Source of the DNA: Saprospiraceae bacterium
GTDB lineage: Bacteria > Bacteroidota > Bacteroidia > Chitinophagales > Saprospiraceae
DNA: 64,000 nt
Direction: 5' to 3'
NCBI GenBank assembly: GCA_016722285.1
Contig: JADKGI010000013.1
Span: forward strand, 1-64,000
The translations under genes and the position numbers were made by a program. Shown one piece after another: positions 46,502 through 54,735 of this stretch. Each line of letters opens with the position of its first letter. Within the stretch, counting starts at the first letter, position 1. The notes under the pieces are model-generated. The model did not search any database. It saw only the letters and a program-made list of their open reading frames with translations, and was not told the origin of the DNA.

Positions 46502-47263
46502 ATGAGGATAAGATTTGTTGTTTTGGTGTGTTTCATTTTGGGCACAAGTGTGACTTGTAAACCAGATAAGAAAAACCATAAGTCAAAAAAGGAAGTAACA
46601 GAAAAGGATTTTGAAGTCTTTACGACAGGTATTTCAGAATTTTCAGGATTATGTCAAGGTAAAACCGCTGATACGTTTTTGGCAATAAGTGATAAACGAG
46701 GTATTTTCGAAATAAATAAGGAAGGTAATATTTTGAGGAAACTACCCCTTTCTGAAAACATTGATTTTGAAGCGATTACTATTAACCCAGTAAACAATGA
46801 TATATATCTTGCAGACGAAGGAAATATGAGAATTTTTAAACTATCAGAAGATGAGCGATCCTTACTCCCAGTTACTGAAATTCATATTATAGGTGGTGTA
46901 GTAAATAAGGGATTGGAAGGTGTGGCTTATGGAAATGGTGTATTATATATTGTTAATCAGGAATCCCCATCAATTTTAATAAAATATGAATTAAACTCGG
47001 GTAAAGAGACTGACAGAATAGCAATTAACTATGTTCAACAGTTGTCAGATATTTTTTATGACAATAATGATAATAGTTTATGGATTTGTGATAGTAAGTT
47101 GAAGAAAGTATTTCACACAGACTTAAATGGAATAGTAATTGATTATCAATCAATTGATTATGTAAAGAAGGCAGAAGCTATTTTGGTTGATAGACAAGCA
47201 GGAATAATTTGGATCGGATGTGACCAAACAGGTTTTTTATACAAAATTAATTTAAAGATTTAA
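46502..47263 (+). CDS. SdiA-regulated/esterase-like beta-propeller lipoprotein
   Basis: 253 residues. The signal ends in LGTSVTC (Cys about residue 19), so it is probably a lipoprotein. The body is made of repeated propeller-like strands: EFSGLCQGKTADTFLAISD, ENIDFEAITINPVNNDIYLA, GLEGVAYGNGVLYIVNQE, QLSDIFYDNNDNSLWICD and AEAILVDRQAGIIWIGCD. This matches SdiA-regulated/phytase-like propellers. Ligand or activity unknown. Monocistronic. Confidence 0.72.
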   Translation: MRIRFVVLVCFILGTSVTCKPDKKNHKSKKEVTEKDFEVFTTGISEFSGLCQGKTADTFLAISDKRGIFEINKEGNILRKLPLSENIDFEAITINPVNNDIYLADEGNMRIFKLSEDERSLLPVTEIHIIGGVVNKGLEGVAYGNGVLYIVNQESPSILIKYELNSGKETDRIAINYVQQLSDIFYDNNDNSLWICDSKLKKVFHTDLNGIVIDYQSIDYVKKAEAILVDRQAGIIWIGCDQTGFLYKINLKI

Positions 47264-47543
47264 GTTAATATTCCTAAATTTCATTTTCACAGTATAATTA
47301 TGCAGGCTACTCATCTTGCTCAAATATTTTTGGATATTTAAAAATTGATTGTATCTATTAATCATCAAATTGTGTCTGGCTATCATATCATGGTGATTTG
47401 TATTATTAAATTGGAAAATAGTAAGCGTCAGGCATTTCACTACTCAATGTCATAATAATTTGATTAGTAAACCATTACAAAGGTGTTAATTATTTATATA
47501 TCAAAAGTTTAATAATGTTTACCATTTGAATGAGCTATATTCA
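47264..47543. other. Intergenic region, no gene seen
   Basis: An AT-rich gap between the propeller lipoprotein and accD. It holds no open frame with coding character. The accD promoter box follows immediately. Confidence 0.4.
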
Positions 47544-47551
47544 TACTTTTG
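47544..47551 (+). promoter_or_regulatory. -7 box for accD
   Basis: TACTTTTG matches TAnnTTTG; the start codon lies 52 bases downstream. Confidence 0.45.
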
Positions 47552-47602
47552 TGTTTTGGAAAGTTACAGATTAACCCGCAACAGAACCTAAAAGCAATAA
47601 CC

Positions 47603-48481
47603 ATGAGTTGGTTCAAAAGACTGAAGGAAGGCATTCAAACTGCTACAAAAAATAAAAAGGAAACTCCGGATGGACTTTGGCATAAGTGTCCGAAATGTGG
47701 CGAAATGACAACTGTCAAAGATTTAAAAGAGAATCTTTACATCTGCCCAAAGTGTGATTATCATACGAGAATAAGATCAACAGATTATTTTGACATTTTA
47801 TTTGATGGTAAATTTGTAAGACTATTTGACAATATAATATCGGTCGATATGTTGAATTTCAAAGATGTAAAAACATATGAGGACAGATTAACAGAGGCGT
47901 ATAAAAAAACCAACCTTAATGACTCCATGTCAGTAGCCGCAGGGAAAGTGAGTAGATACCCCTTGGTGATCGCATGTATGGACTTTGGGTTTATTGGCGG
48001 ATCTATGGGATCTGTAGTGGGGGAGAAGATATCCAGATCAATAGATTATTGCATTGAGCATAATTGCCCTTTGATGATCATTTCAAAATCTGGTGGAGCC
48101 CGAATGATGGAGTCAGCTTTTTCACTTATGCAAATGGCAAAGACATCAGCTAAGTTGACCCTATTGGCAAAAAAAAGCATTCCTTATTTCTCTTTTATGA
48201 CTGACCCCACAACAGGTGGAGTAACTGCTTCATTTGCGATGTTGGGTGATTTTAATTTTGCTGAGCCTGAAGCCCTTATAGGATTTGCTGGCCCCAGGGT
48301 TATTAAAGAAACGATTAAGAAAGATTTACCTGAAGGATTTCAAACATCTGAATATCTGCTGGAACATGGATTTCTGGACTTTATCGTACACAGGAAAGAA
48401 TTGAAAAATAAGCTTTCTGATATTTTGGCGTGTTTTGATTTGAAAAAACCTGAGGCCGACCATTCAGATGTAAATGAATAA
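47603..48481 (+). CDS. accD: Acetyl-CoA carboxylase carboxyltransferase subunit beta
   Basis: Beta half of the carboxyltransferase that makes malonyl-CoA for fatty acid synthesis. The N-terminal four-Cys zinc ribbon is KCPKCGEMTT ... YICPKCDYHT (about 27-51). The crotonase-fold core has GGSMGSVVGEKISR (about 131), SKSGGARMMES (about 160) and DPTTGGVTASFAMLGD (about 202). ATG at 47603 (MSWFKRLKEG) is the family start. The 3' end overlaps the convergent bshC gene by 18 bases. Confidence 0.96.
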   Translation: MSWFKRLKEGIQTATKNKKETPDGLWHKCPKCGEMTTVKDLKENLYICPKCDYHTRIRSTDYFDILFDGKFVRLFDNIISVDMLNFKDVKTYEDRLTEAYKKTNLNDSMSVAAGKVSRYPLVIACMDFGFIGGSMGSVVGEKISRSIDYCIEHNCPLMIISKSGGARMMESAFSLMQMAKTSAKLTLLAKKSIPYFSFMTDPTTGGVTASFAMLGDFNFAEPEALIGFAGPRVIKETIKKDLPEGFQTSEYLLEHGFLDFIVHRKELKNKLSDILACFDLKKPEADHSDVNE

Positions 48482-50057
48482 GAATTCCTTCTGCAAAGGA
48501 TCGCAGATTTCTATTAGCTTTTCCTGAAAACCGAATCCTTCAGAGACAATATACTGTAGAAAACTTTCTGTTCGCTCCTGCAGGCCGCCATCTGGAAATA
48601 GCTTGGACCTTAAATTTTTTAATTGATTTATGGATGTTTCTTCTTTATGTTTTATCGTCTTTTTTAACCGTGCCTCAATAGCATCGATAGATTTAATAAC
48701 TTTTTGCCCTTCACTGAGAGCATAAGGCCCCAAAGTGGGATCTATCATTCTTGCTTTTTCTGATATTATATCAAATATGGAATTTATTTGTTCAGTCTCT
48801 TGTAAAAGATGAAAGTCAGCATTAGTTACCTTCTCAAGATACAGGTTTATCAGGTTGTTTTCATCCTGGAGCAAAGCCTGCAGATTCACTTCAAGTTTAT
48901 CCATTAGTTTCTGTATTGATTTAGTCAAAATCATAACTGAGTTTCGTCTTATCAAGACAGGAAAATAGACTCCAAAGTATTCAAATTGTGTTTTGCGTTC
49001 TACCCAATAAGATATTTCTCCGCCTCCCCCGATATACGCTATGTTGGGAAGGATAAATTCCTGATATATAGGTCTCATGACTACATTAGGACTGAATTTG
49101 TCAGGAAATTCATCAATCTGATTGATTAATTCATCTTCAGAAAAAGTCAGTTCGGTATTATTAATTCTGTAAACACGATTTTCGTAAATTATTCTTTCCC
49201 GTGTGCCATTTTCCATGTAAAAAAGGTTAATCTCACGAGCAAAAGCTTGTGGTCTAAAGCCCAGTCCTGAAAGTTCAGTCTGTGTATTTTGTACTAATTC
49301 AATGCTTTTCCTCTCAGTTATCTCCTTTTTCATAGTAGGAGAAAAAGCCTTTTTAAACCTTTTATCGTCCATGTTTACGATAATAAGTCCGTGGCTTCCC
49401 AACAATTTGTTCAACCATTTGAACACAAATTCATTGTAATTGTCTGAATTTTCAAGCGCATCCGAAAATAACTTATTTATTTCAAGTGCATTTTGAGAAT
49501 TTCCCAATATATCTGATGCGTCTTTCAAAACCAGATTTAGACCTTTGGTTGAAAACCTTCCAACCAGACCCAATTTGATCGGTATCCCATTCTACTGTTT
49601 TTCCATACATGTGAACAGATTTTACTTCATCAAAATCATGGTCTTCAGACCCATTGATAAAAACAGGAACAAAATGATATAGCGGCATTTTTTCTTTTAA
49701 CTCAAGGCAGAGGTTTATCACAGAAAAGATTTTATAGAAATAGTATGCCGGTCCTGCTAATAAACTTGGCTGATGAGCAGTAATAATGGTAAAAGTATTA
49801 TCATCTTTAAGTCGCTCAATATTATATTTTTGAGACTCTGTTAGCTTTATATTACTATAGTGATCTTGTAAGACCGAATGTAACAATGTCCGGTCAACGG
49901 GAAAATTTTCTGAACGGCGTTGAACTCCATTTTTCAGCCCTTCCAGATCAGGCGTTCCTCCTAAGAACTGTTCGAGCTTATCGAAATGTTCCTGATAGAA
50001 TTTGTCTTTGAATGAGAGCTCATTGATCTGACTGAAAGGTATTTTTACTATCTGCAT
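48464..50057 (-). CDS. bshC: Bacillithiol biosynthesis cysteine-adding enzyme BshC (one frameshift)
   Basis: Final step of bacillithiol synthesis, adding Cys to glucosaminyl-malate. The N-terminal part has TIITAHQPSLLAGPAYYFYK (about 94), PVFINGSEDHDFDEV (about 131) and EWDTDQIG. The C-terminal part has FSPNVVMRPIYQEFILPNIA, YIGGGGEISYW and a long coiled coil. The frame changes near 49575; removing one G from TTGGGTCTGG joins DQIGLVGRFSTKGL, giving about 531 codons, the normal size. So I treat it as a sequencing indel. bshA and bshB are not in the window. Confidence 0.88.
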
Positions 50058-50209
50058 GAAAATTTTTTAGTCTGGCCGGTAATTTTAGTCAAAAAAGACT
50101 TAATTGAAATAAAAAATAATTTTAAACCATTGAAAATGTGTCATTTAAAATAAAAATATTTTGCGATTAAGTTTACTCTAAGTATAAAACCTGCCTTTTT
50201 AATTTTTAT

Positions 50210-51052
50210 TTAGAGATTTTTTCTAAAAAAAGTGATTGATTTTTTCCATGCATCCTCAGCATTTTCTTTATCATAGACAGGATTACTTGGATTTGCAAAT
50301 GCATGATCATTATTGTATCCATACGTTTCTATGGATTTGCCATTCTTTTGCATCAGGTTTTTAAATTCGCTTACGACTTTAGGTGTAATCCAACCATCTT
50401 TATCAGCAAATATCCCCAAAACAGGGGCCGTAATCTGTTTTATTTGGGATTCATCTTTGATAGGCATCCCATAATACATTACGCACGCTGTAACTTTATT
50501 TGATAATAGGGCGGCAGATTTGTTTGACCAGGCTCCACCAAAGCACCAACCTATAGTACCTATTCTACTATTTGCACCCGAAAAATCAGATGCAGAAACA
50601 ATGAGTTTTTCTATTCTTTCAGGACTGGCACCCTGCATATAAGTCGATGCTTCTTCTCTTGTGGTTGCGACTCTCCCGTCATACAGGTCGATGGCTAAAA
50701 CATGCACATCAGTAAGTGAGTCACTGAGATTGTCAGCCTGCAATCTTATGTAATCATTTAATCCCCACCATTCCTGGAAAACGAATATCCATTTGTTGCT
50801 TTTTGTTTTCGGTTTAATGTAGTATCCTTTACCGGATTCTCCTACATCGACTAGAAAAGTAATATCTTGGCCTTTGGGCTCTTTTAGTTTAAATGGGACT
50901 AGCTCTTCATGAGACATTACGAATGAAAGATCGTTGGCGAGATCGGTGAATGCTTTTATAGAACTTGCCTGACAACAGGAAGAGTTAGATTGCCCCGTAC
51001 TTACAATATTTGTTGTAGCCAAAATAATCAAAACTGAAAATAAATTTTTCAT
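50210..51052 (-). CDS. Dienelactone hydrolase family protein, secreted
   Basis: Alpha/beta hydrolase. Signal peptide MKNLFSVLIILATTNIVSTG from the ATG at 51052; the longer upstream frame lacks a sensible start. The nucleophile elbow is TIGWCFGGAWS, with Cys in place of Ser as in dienelactone hydrolase. The acid is in FADKDGWITP and the His in NNDHAFANP. The region WWGLNDYIRLQADNLSD is also family-typical. The natural substrate is unknown; export makes a catabolic chlorocatechol role unlikely. Confidence 0.85.
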   Translation of the reverse strand: MKNLFSVLIILATTNIVSTGQSNSSCCQASSIKAFTDLANDLSFVMSHEELVPFKLKEPKGQDITFLVDVGESGKGYYIKPKTKSNKWIFVFQEWWGLNDYIRLQADNLSDSLTDVHVLAIDLYDGRVATTREEASTYMQGASPERIEKLIVSASDFSGANSRIGTIGWCFGGAWSNKSAALLSNKVTACVMYYGMPIKDESQIKQITAPVLGIFADKDGWITPKVVSEFKNLMQKNGKSIETYGYNNDHAFANPSNPVYDKENAEDAWKKSITFFRKNL

Positions 51053-51210
51053 CAATTTAGGTTTTATAAATGAAGCATTTCTAATAGACAAATTCACAGA
51101 GAAACCCGAATGAAACGGATTTTGTTCATTTTTATTTAATCAGCCAAATGATGTTAGCTACAAAGAAAATAAGTTTGAATTGTTTTTTAAGCAAGATTAA
51201 GACTTAATTT

Positions 51211-51218
51211 TACCTTTG
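51211..51218 (+). promoter_or_regulatory. -7 box for pxpA-pxpB
   Basis: TACCTTTG matches TAnnTTTG, 18 bases before the pxpA start. Confidence 0.45.
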
Positions 51219-51236
51219 TAGATAAATCTTTGTATT

Positions 51237-51971
51237 TTGAATATACTTAACATCCACCTCAATTGTGATATGGCAGAGTCGTATGGTTCTTTCCACACAG
51301 GTGATGATTCCAATATTTTACTGTTTGTCGATGCTGTAAACTTAGCCTGTGGATTTCATGCAGGAGATCCATTGACGTTGCAGTCCACTATAAAAGCTGC
51401 AGTCATCTCAGGAAAACAGATCGGTGCACACCCTTCCTATCCCGATCTGGTTGGATTTGGAAGGCGGTATATGGATATTTCAAATGAAGAGCTTTTCGCA
51501 GGAGTGCTTTATCAGGTTTGTGCTTTAAAAGCCATGACTGAAAGTCTGGGTGGTAAACTTCACCACGTTAAGCCTCATGGAGCCTTGTATAACCTAGCTG
51601 CAAGAGACAGTAAAATAGCTTCGATCATTGTTGAAGTAATCAAATTGATTGATAAGAATCTATTACTTTTTGCTCCTTTTAATTCTCAGATGTCCAACAT
51701 TGCCGAAATGCACGGTATAAAAGTTATGGCAGAAGCCTTTGCTGACAGAAGGTATAATCAGGATGGTACATTAGCTCCCAGAAATATTGCAGGTGCCATA
51801 ATTGATACTCCGGAAATCGTGGCGCGGCATGTACAACTTTTGGTCAATGGTAAAGCTGAGACAATTGAAGGAGACCTGATTGAAATTGTCTCAGATACCA
51901 TTTGTCTTCATGGAGACCACCCAAATGTAGTTAAGTCTCTGAAATTAATCCGGAACATCAAGACAGATTAA
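51237..51971 (+). CDS. pxpA: 5-oxoprolinase subunit A (LamB/YcsF family)
   Basis: Subunit of ATP-dependent 5-oxoprolinase, which opens the spontaneously formed pyroglutamate ring to glutamate. Motifs: LNCDMAESYGSF (about 8), VNLACGFHAGDP (about 35), GAHPSYPDLVGFGRR (about 63), LHHVKPHGALYNLAA (about 107) and EAFADRRYNQDG. 244 residues. TTG start, because the N-terminal LNCD strand is needed. Its TAA is followed at once by the ATG of pxpB. Confidence 0.92.
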   Translation: MNILNIHLNCDMAESYGSFHTGDDSNILLFVDAVNLACGFHAGDPLTLQSTIKAAVISGKQIGAHPSYPDLVGFGRRYMDISNEELFAGVLYQVCALKAMTESLGGKLHHVKPHGALYNLAARDSKIASIIVEVIKLIDKNLLLFAPFNSQMSNIAEMHGIKVMAEAFADRRYNQDGTLAPRNIAGAIIDTPEIVARHVQLLVNGKAETIEGDLIEIVSDTICLHGDHPNVVKSLKLIRNIKTD

Positions 51972-52613
51972 ATGATCAAATCAATAAAACCGTTTGGAAC
52001 AGGAGCTTTCTTACTTGAATGGGATCAGATTATTTCTGATGAAATTCAAGATGAGATATCATTTTATTTGAGCAAAATCGAAGATAAAAGCATAAAAAGG
52101 AATTGTAGATGTTGTCGCTGGATATGCTTCAATAACTATTTTTTTTCAACCCGAGCTGATAAAAAGCAAAGAAATAGAAGGCATTATTTACAGTAATCAC
52201 ATATCCTCAAAAAGTGACGCAAGTGATCATATTTGGGAAATACCTGTGAAATATAGCTCATCGTCTGAAAAAGATATGAAAGTACTTATGGATCATACCG
52301 GACTTAGCAGAGGTGAAATTGTTAATATTCATCATGCAACTTATTATAAAGTGTGTTTCTTAGGATTCCTGCCTGGGTTTCTTTATTTAAGCGGCCTGGA
52401 TACTAAATTACATATCCCAAGGAAAGCTGTTCCGGATTTGAATATAAGTAAAGGTTCCGTGGCCATTGGGGGACAACAAACTGGTATATACCTCAAAATA
52501 GTCCGGGTGGGTGGTACATCATTGGTCAAACAGATTTTAGGCTAATAAATTTCTACCAGCCACCGTATTGTAAAATTAAAACAGGCGACATAATCAGGTT
52601 CACAATTGCGTAA
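51972..52613 (+). CDS. pxpB: 5-oxoprolinase subunit B (KipI-like), two frameshifts
   Basis: The N-terminus MIKSIKPFGTGAFLLEWDQ fits PxpB/KipI. At the A5 run near 52098 one A too many breaks the frame; without it the protein continues GIVDVVAGYASITIFFQPEL, then HATYYKVCFLGFLPGFLYLS and LHIPRKAVPDLNISKGSVAI. Near 52497 one more A restores NSPGGWYIIGQTDFRLINFY up to a stop at 52611-52613. The joined length of about 213 residues is normal. In other genomes a third gene, pxpC, follows; here the next gene is a convergent desulfurase. Confidence 0.85.
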
Positions 52614-52647
52614 CAAAAAATGCAAATAAATAGCTGTCAAAATCTAT

Positions 52648-53772
52648 TTAGGTAATACCTTTGAGTTGTTCAATAGTATAGATTAATTCTTTTTCAGTAT
52701 TAAATGGTGAAAAAGAAAACCTGATAGTTTTCCTGTTATTAGGGTGGTTTATTGCTTGAAGGACATGCGAATCTTCCTCTATCCCTGCAGTACATGCACT
52801 ACCTGAAGATGCGCAAATACCTGCAATGTCAAGATTTAATACCAGCATATCTGCTTTTGGTCCCGGAGGAAAAGATACACTGAGGATATGGGCAAGAAAA
52901 TTATTGTCCTGATTTCCATTAAATATTATATCGTCAAATTCTGATACCAAAAGTTTTTTAAACGATGTCCTTAGTTTGTATATTTTATCATAATGATTTT
53001 GCATATTGGCACAAGAATTTTCCAATGCCAAAGCAAGTCCGGCAATACCTGCTACATTTTCAGTTCCTGCACGCATATTTCTCTCCTGAGAACCGCCATG
53101 GATAAAAGGCCCAATCATATTTTCATTATTGATATACACAAATCCTGCCCCTTTCGGACCATGAAATTTATGCGCCGATCCTGAAAGAAATGAGATTGGT
53201 GATTTCTGAACATCAATATTATATTTACCAACCGTCTGTACTGTATCGCAGTGAAAATAAGCTTCGTGTGATCTACACAATTCTCCTACTTTGATAAGAT
53301 CAATCATTGATCCTATTTCATTATTTCCATGCATAATACTCACCAATGTCCTACCTTCAGATGCATCTAACAATTTTGATAACTCAGTTAAGTTAATGTT
53401 TCCTTGATTATCAACATGTACATATGATATTTCAATGTTCTTATTTTTAACAAGATAATCTAATGTATGAAGTACGCAGTGATGTTCAGTGGGTGATGAA
53501 ATGATTTTTTTTATTTGAAGACTATCAACTGCATTTTTAAGCACCATGTTATTTGACTCAGTAGCTGATGAAGTAAAGAATATTTCACCTATTGAAGCAT
53601 TAATTGCCTTGGATACAATTTTACGAGCATTTTCGACAATTGATTTAGCTCTGCGTCCATATGAATGAATGGAAGATGGGTTTCCAAAATCATCATTTAA
53701 TATTTCATTCATTTTATTTATTACTTCAGGCAATAAAGGTGTTGTTGATGCATTGTCCAGATAAACCCTCAT
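52648..53772 (-). CDS. Cysteine desulfurase (NifS/IscS family)
   Basis: PLP enzyme that releases sulfur from cysteine as a persulfide for Fe-S clusters or tRNA thiolation. N-terminal VYLDNASTTPLLPEV, the PLP lysine in SGSAHKFHGPKGAGFVYI (about 203), and the active-site Cys loop ICASSGSACTAGIEEDSHVL (about 317) with the short NifS-type loop are present. 374 residues, intact. No iscU or sufU neighbour, so its sulfur acceptor is not indicated. Confidence 0.93.
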   Translation of the reverse strand: MRVYLDNASTTPLLPEVINKMNEILNDDFGNPSSIHSYGRRAKSIVENARKIVSKAINASIGEIFFTSSATESNNMVLKNAVDSLQIKKIISSPTEHHCVLHTLDYLVKNKNIEISYVHVDNQGNINLTELSKLLDASEGRTLVSIMHGNNEIGSMIDLIKVGELCRSHEAYFHCDTVQTVGKYNIDVQKSPISFLSGSAHKFHGPKGAGFVYINNENMIGPFIHGGSQERNMRAGTENVAGIAGLALALENSCANMQNHYDKIYKLRTSFKKLLVSEFDDIIFNGNQDNNFLAHILSVSFPPGPKADMLVLNLDIAGICASSGSACTAGIEEDSHVLQAINHPNNRKTIRFSFSPFNTEKELIYTIEQLKGIT

Positions 53773-53813
53773 ATTATTTATTTTGCTAATATTGATATTA
53801 TTTGATTTCTATA

Positions 53814-53850
53814 ATAAAATAAAAAGCCGCACCTGATAACCAGATGCAGC
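53814..53850 (-). terminator. Rho-independent terminator of the Kbp-like gene
   Basis: On the minus strand GCTGCATCTGG and CAGGTGCGGC form a GC-rich stem with one mismatch around a TTAT loop, followed by TTTTTATTTTATT. It lies 27 bases after the reconstructed stop of the BON-LysM gene. Confidence 0.8.
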
Positions 53851-53876
53851 TCACTTTATCATATTTAATTTGTAAA

Positions 53877-54367
53877 CTATAAAGCTGGTATTCTCAATAC
53901 CTGACCAGGATAAATTAAATCAGGTGATGTAAGCATAGGCTTATTAGCTTCAAAGATTACGGGGTATTTCATCATATCTCCATAATGCTCTTTCGCTATT
54001 TTAGAAAGTGTATCTCCTTTTTTACTTCATAAAATGTAGCTTCTGTTTCTGGACTTATAACAGAAAGTCTGTCATCAACTGTGGCAATACCTTCAGTATT
54101 TCCAACAATTAAAATTACTTTTTCTTTCGTAGCTGTAGTTTCAACCTGACCATAAACCGTGGCTTTATCGTCTTCCACTACAATATCCAGATTTTCTACT
54201 GAAATGCCATGTGAAACAACCTGAGAAGCAAGCATTGCAGCTTTAGATTTATTTGCTGCTTCTTGAAGTGAATCCATAGCTGATGTTGTTGCACTTGCAG
54301 GTTCAGCCTCTGGCGCTTTTCCTAATAATTTTGATCCTGCAGCTTTTAAAAATGAAAATAATCCCAT
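53877..54367 (-). CDS. kbp: Kbp-like BON-LysM protein (one frameshift)
   Basis: Closely follows E. coli Kbp (YgaU), a cytoplasmic potassium-binding protein. The N-terminus MGLFSFLKAAGSKLLG, a BON domain (ISVENLDIVVEDDKATVYGQ ... VGNTEGIATVDDRL) and a C-terminal LysM domain are all present. The frame breaks at an A6 run near 54022; A7 restores FYEVKKGDTLSKIAKEHYGD, IFEANKPMLTSPDLIYPGQV and the terminal LRIPAL, to a TAG at 53877-53879. The joined length of about 163 residues and the LysM ending match the family. The potassium role is by homology only. Confidence 0.85.
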
Positions 54368-54695
54368 AAGTTATTGTTTAAAATTTTTTAAAAATAATTA
54401 TAACCAAAATTGGTTCTGCAGCAAATAACGCAAATAATATCCTAAATAGTTTCTTGGAGATTAATTATTTTAAATCTTTTAGTTTCTTTTTTTGATTGGT
54501 CTGCGGTAATATTCTAAAGAGAATCTTTTGTTCAATGCCAGTAACATTGACTCCTTTAGAGCAATTTCAAACTCAGTAAAAGAAAAGTTACATTTTTTTT
54601 ATTTTATAAAGTACAGATTTATAACCAGTTGCCATTAAATTATTTTTTTTTAAAGATATGTTTTTATTAATTTCCTTTAAATTTCCTAAAAGCCT
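54368..54695. other. Intergenic region between divergent kbp-like and secDF genes
   Basis: AT-rich, no gene seen. It must hold the promoter of the kbp-like gene, for which I find no clear -7 box; the near-palindrome AACCAAAATTGGTT at about 54403 could be an operator. Confidence 0.35.
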
Positions 54696-54703
54696 TATAT
54701 TTG
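54696..54703 (+). promoter_or_regulatory. -7 box for secDF
   Basis: TATATTTG matches TAnnTTTG, 32 bases before the secDF ATG at 54736. Confidence 0.45.
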
Positions 54704-54735
54704 CGCTGTTTTTCAAAAATTTGATACATATTACA

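Noticed and set aside
52648..53772. Desulfurase as sulfur donor to a neighbouring Fe-S assembly operon
   Set aside because: No scaffold or carrier gene is adjacent; the neighbours are pxpB and the kbp-like gene.
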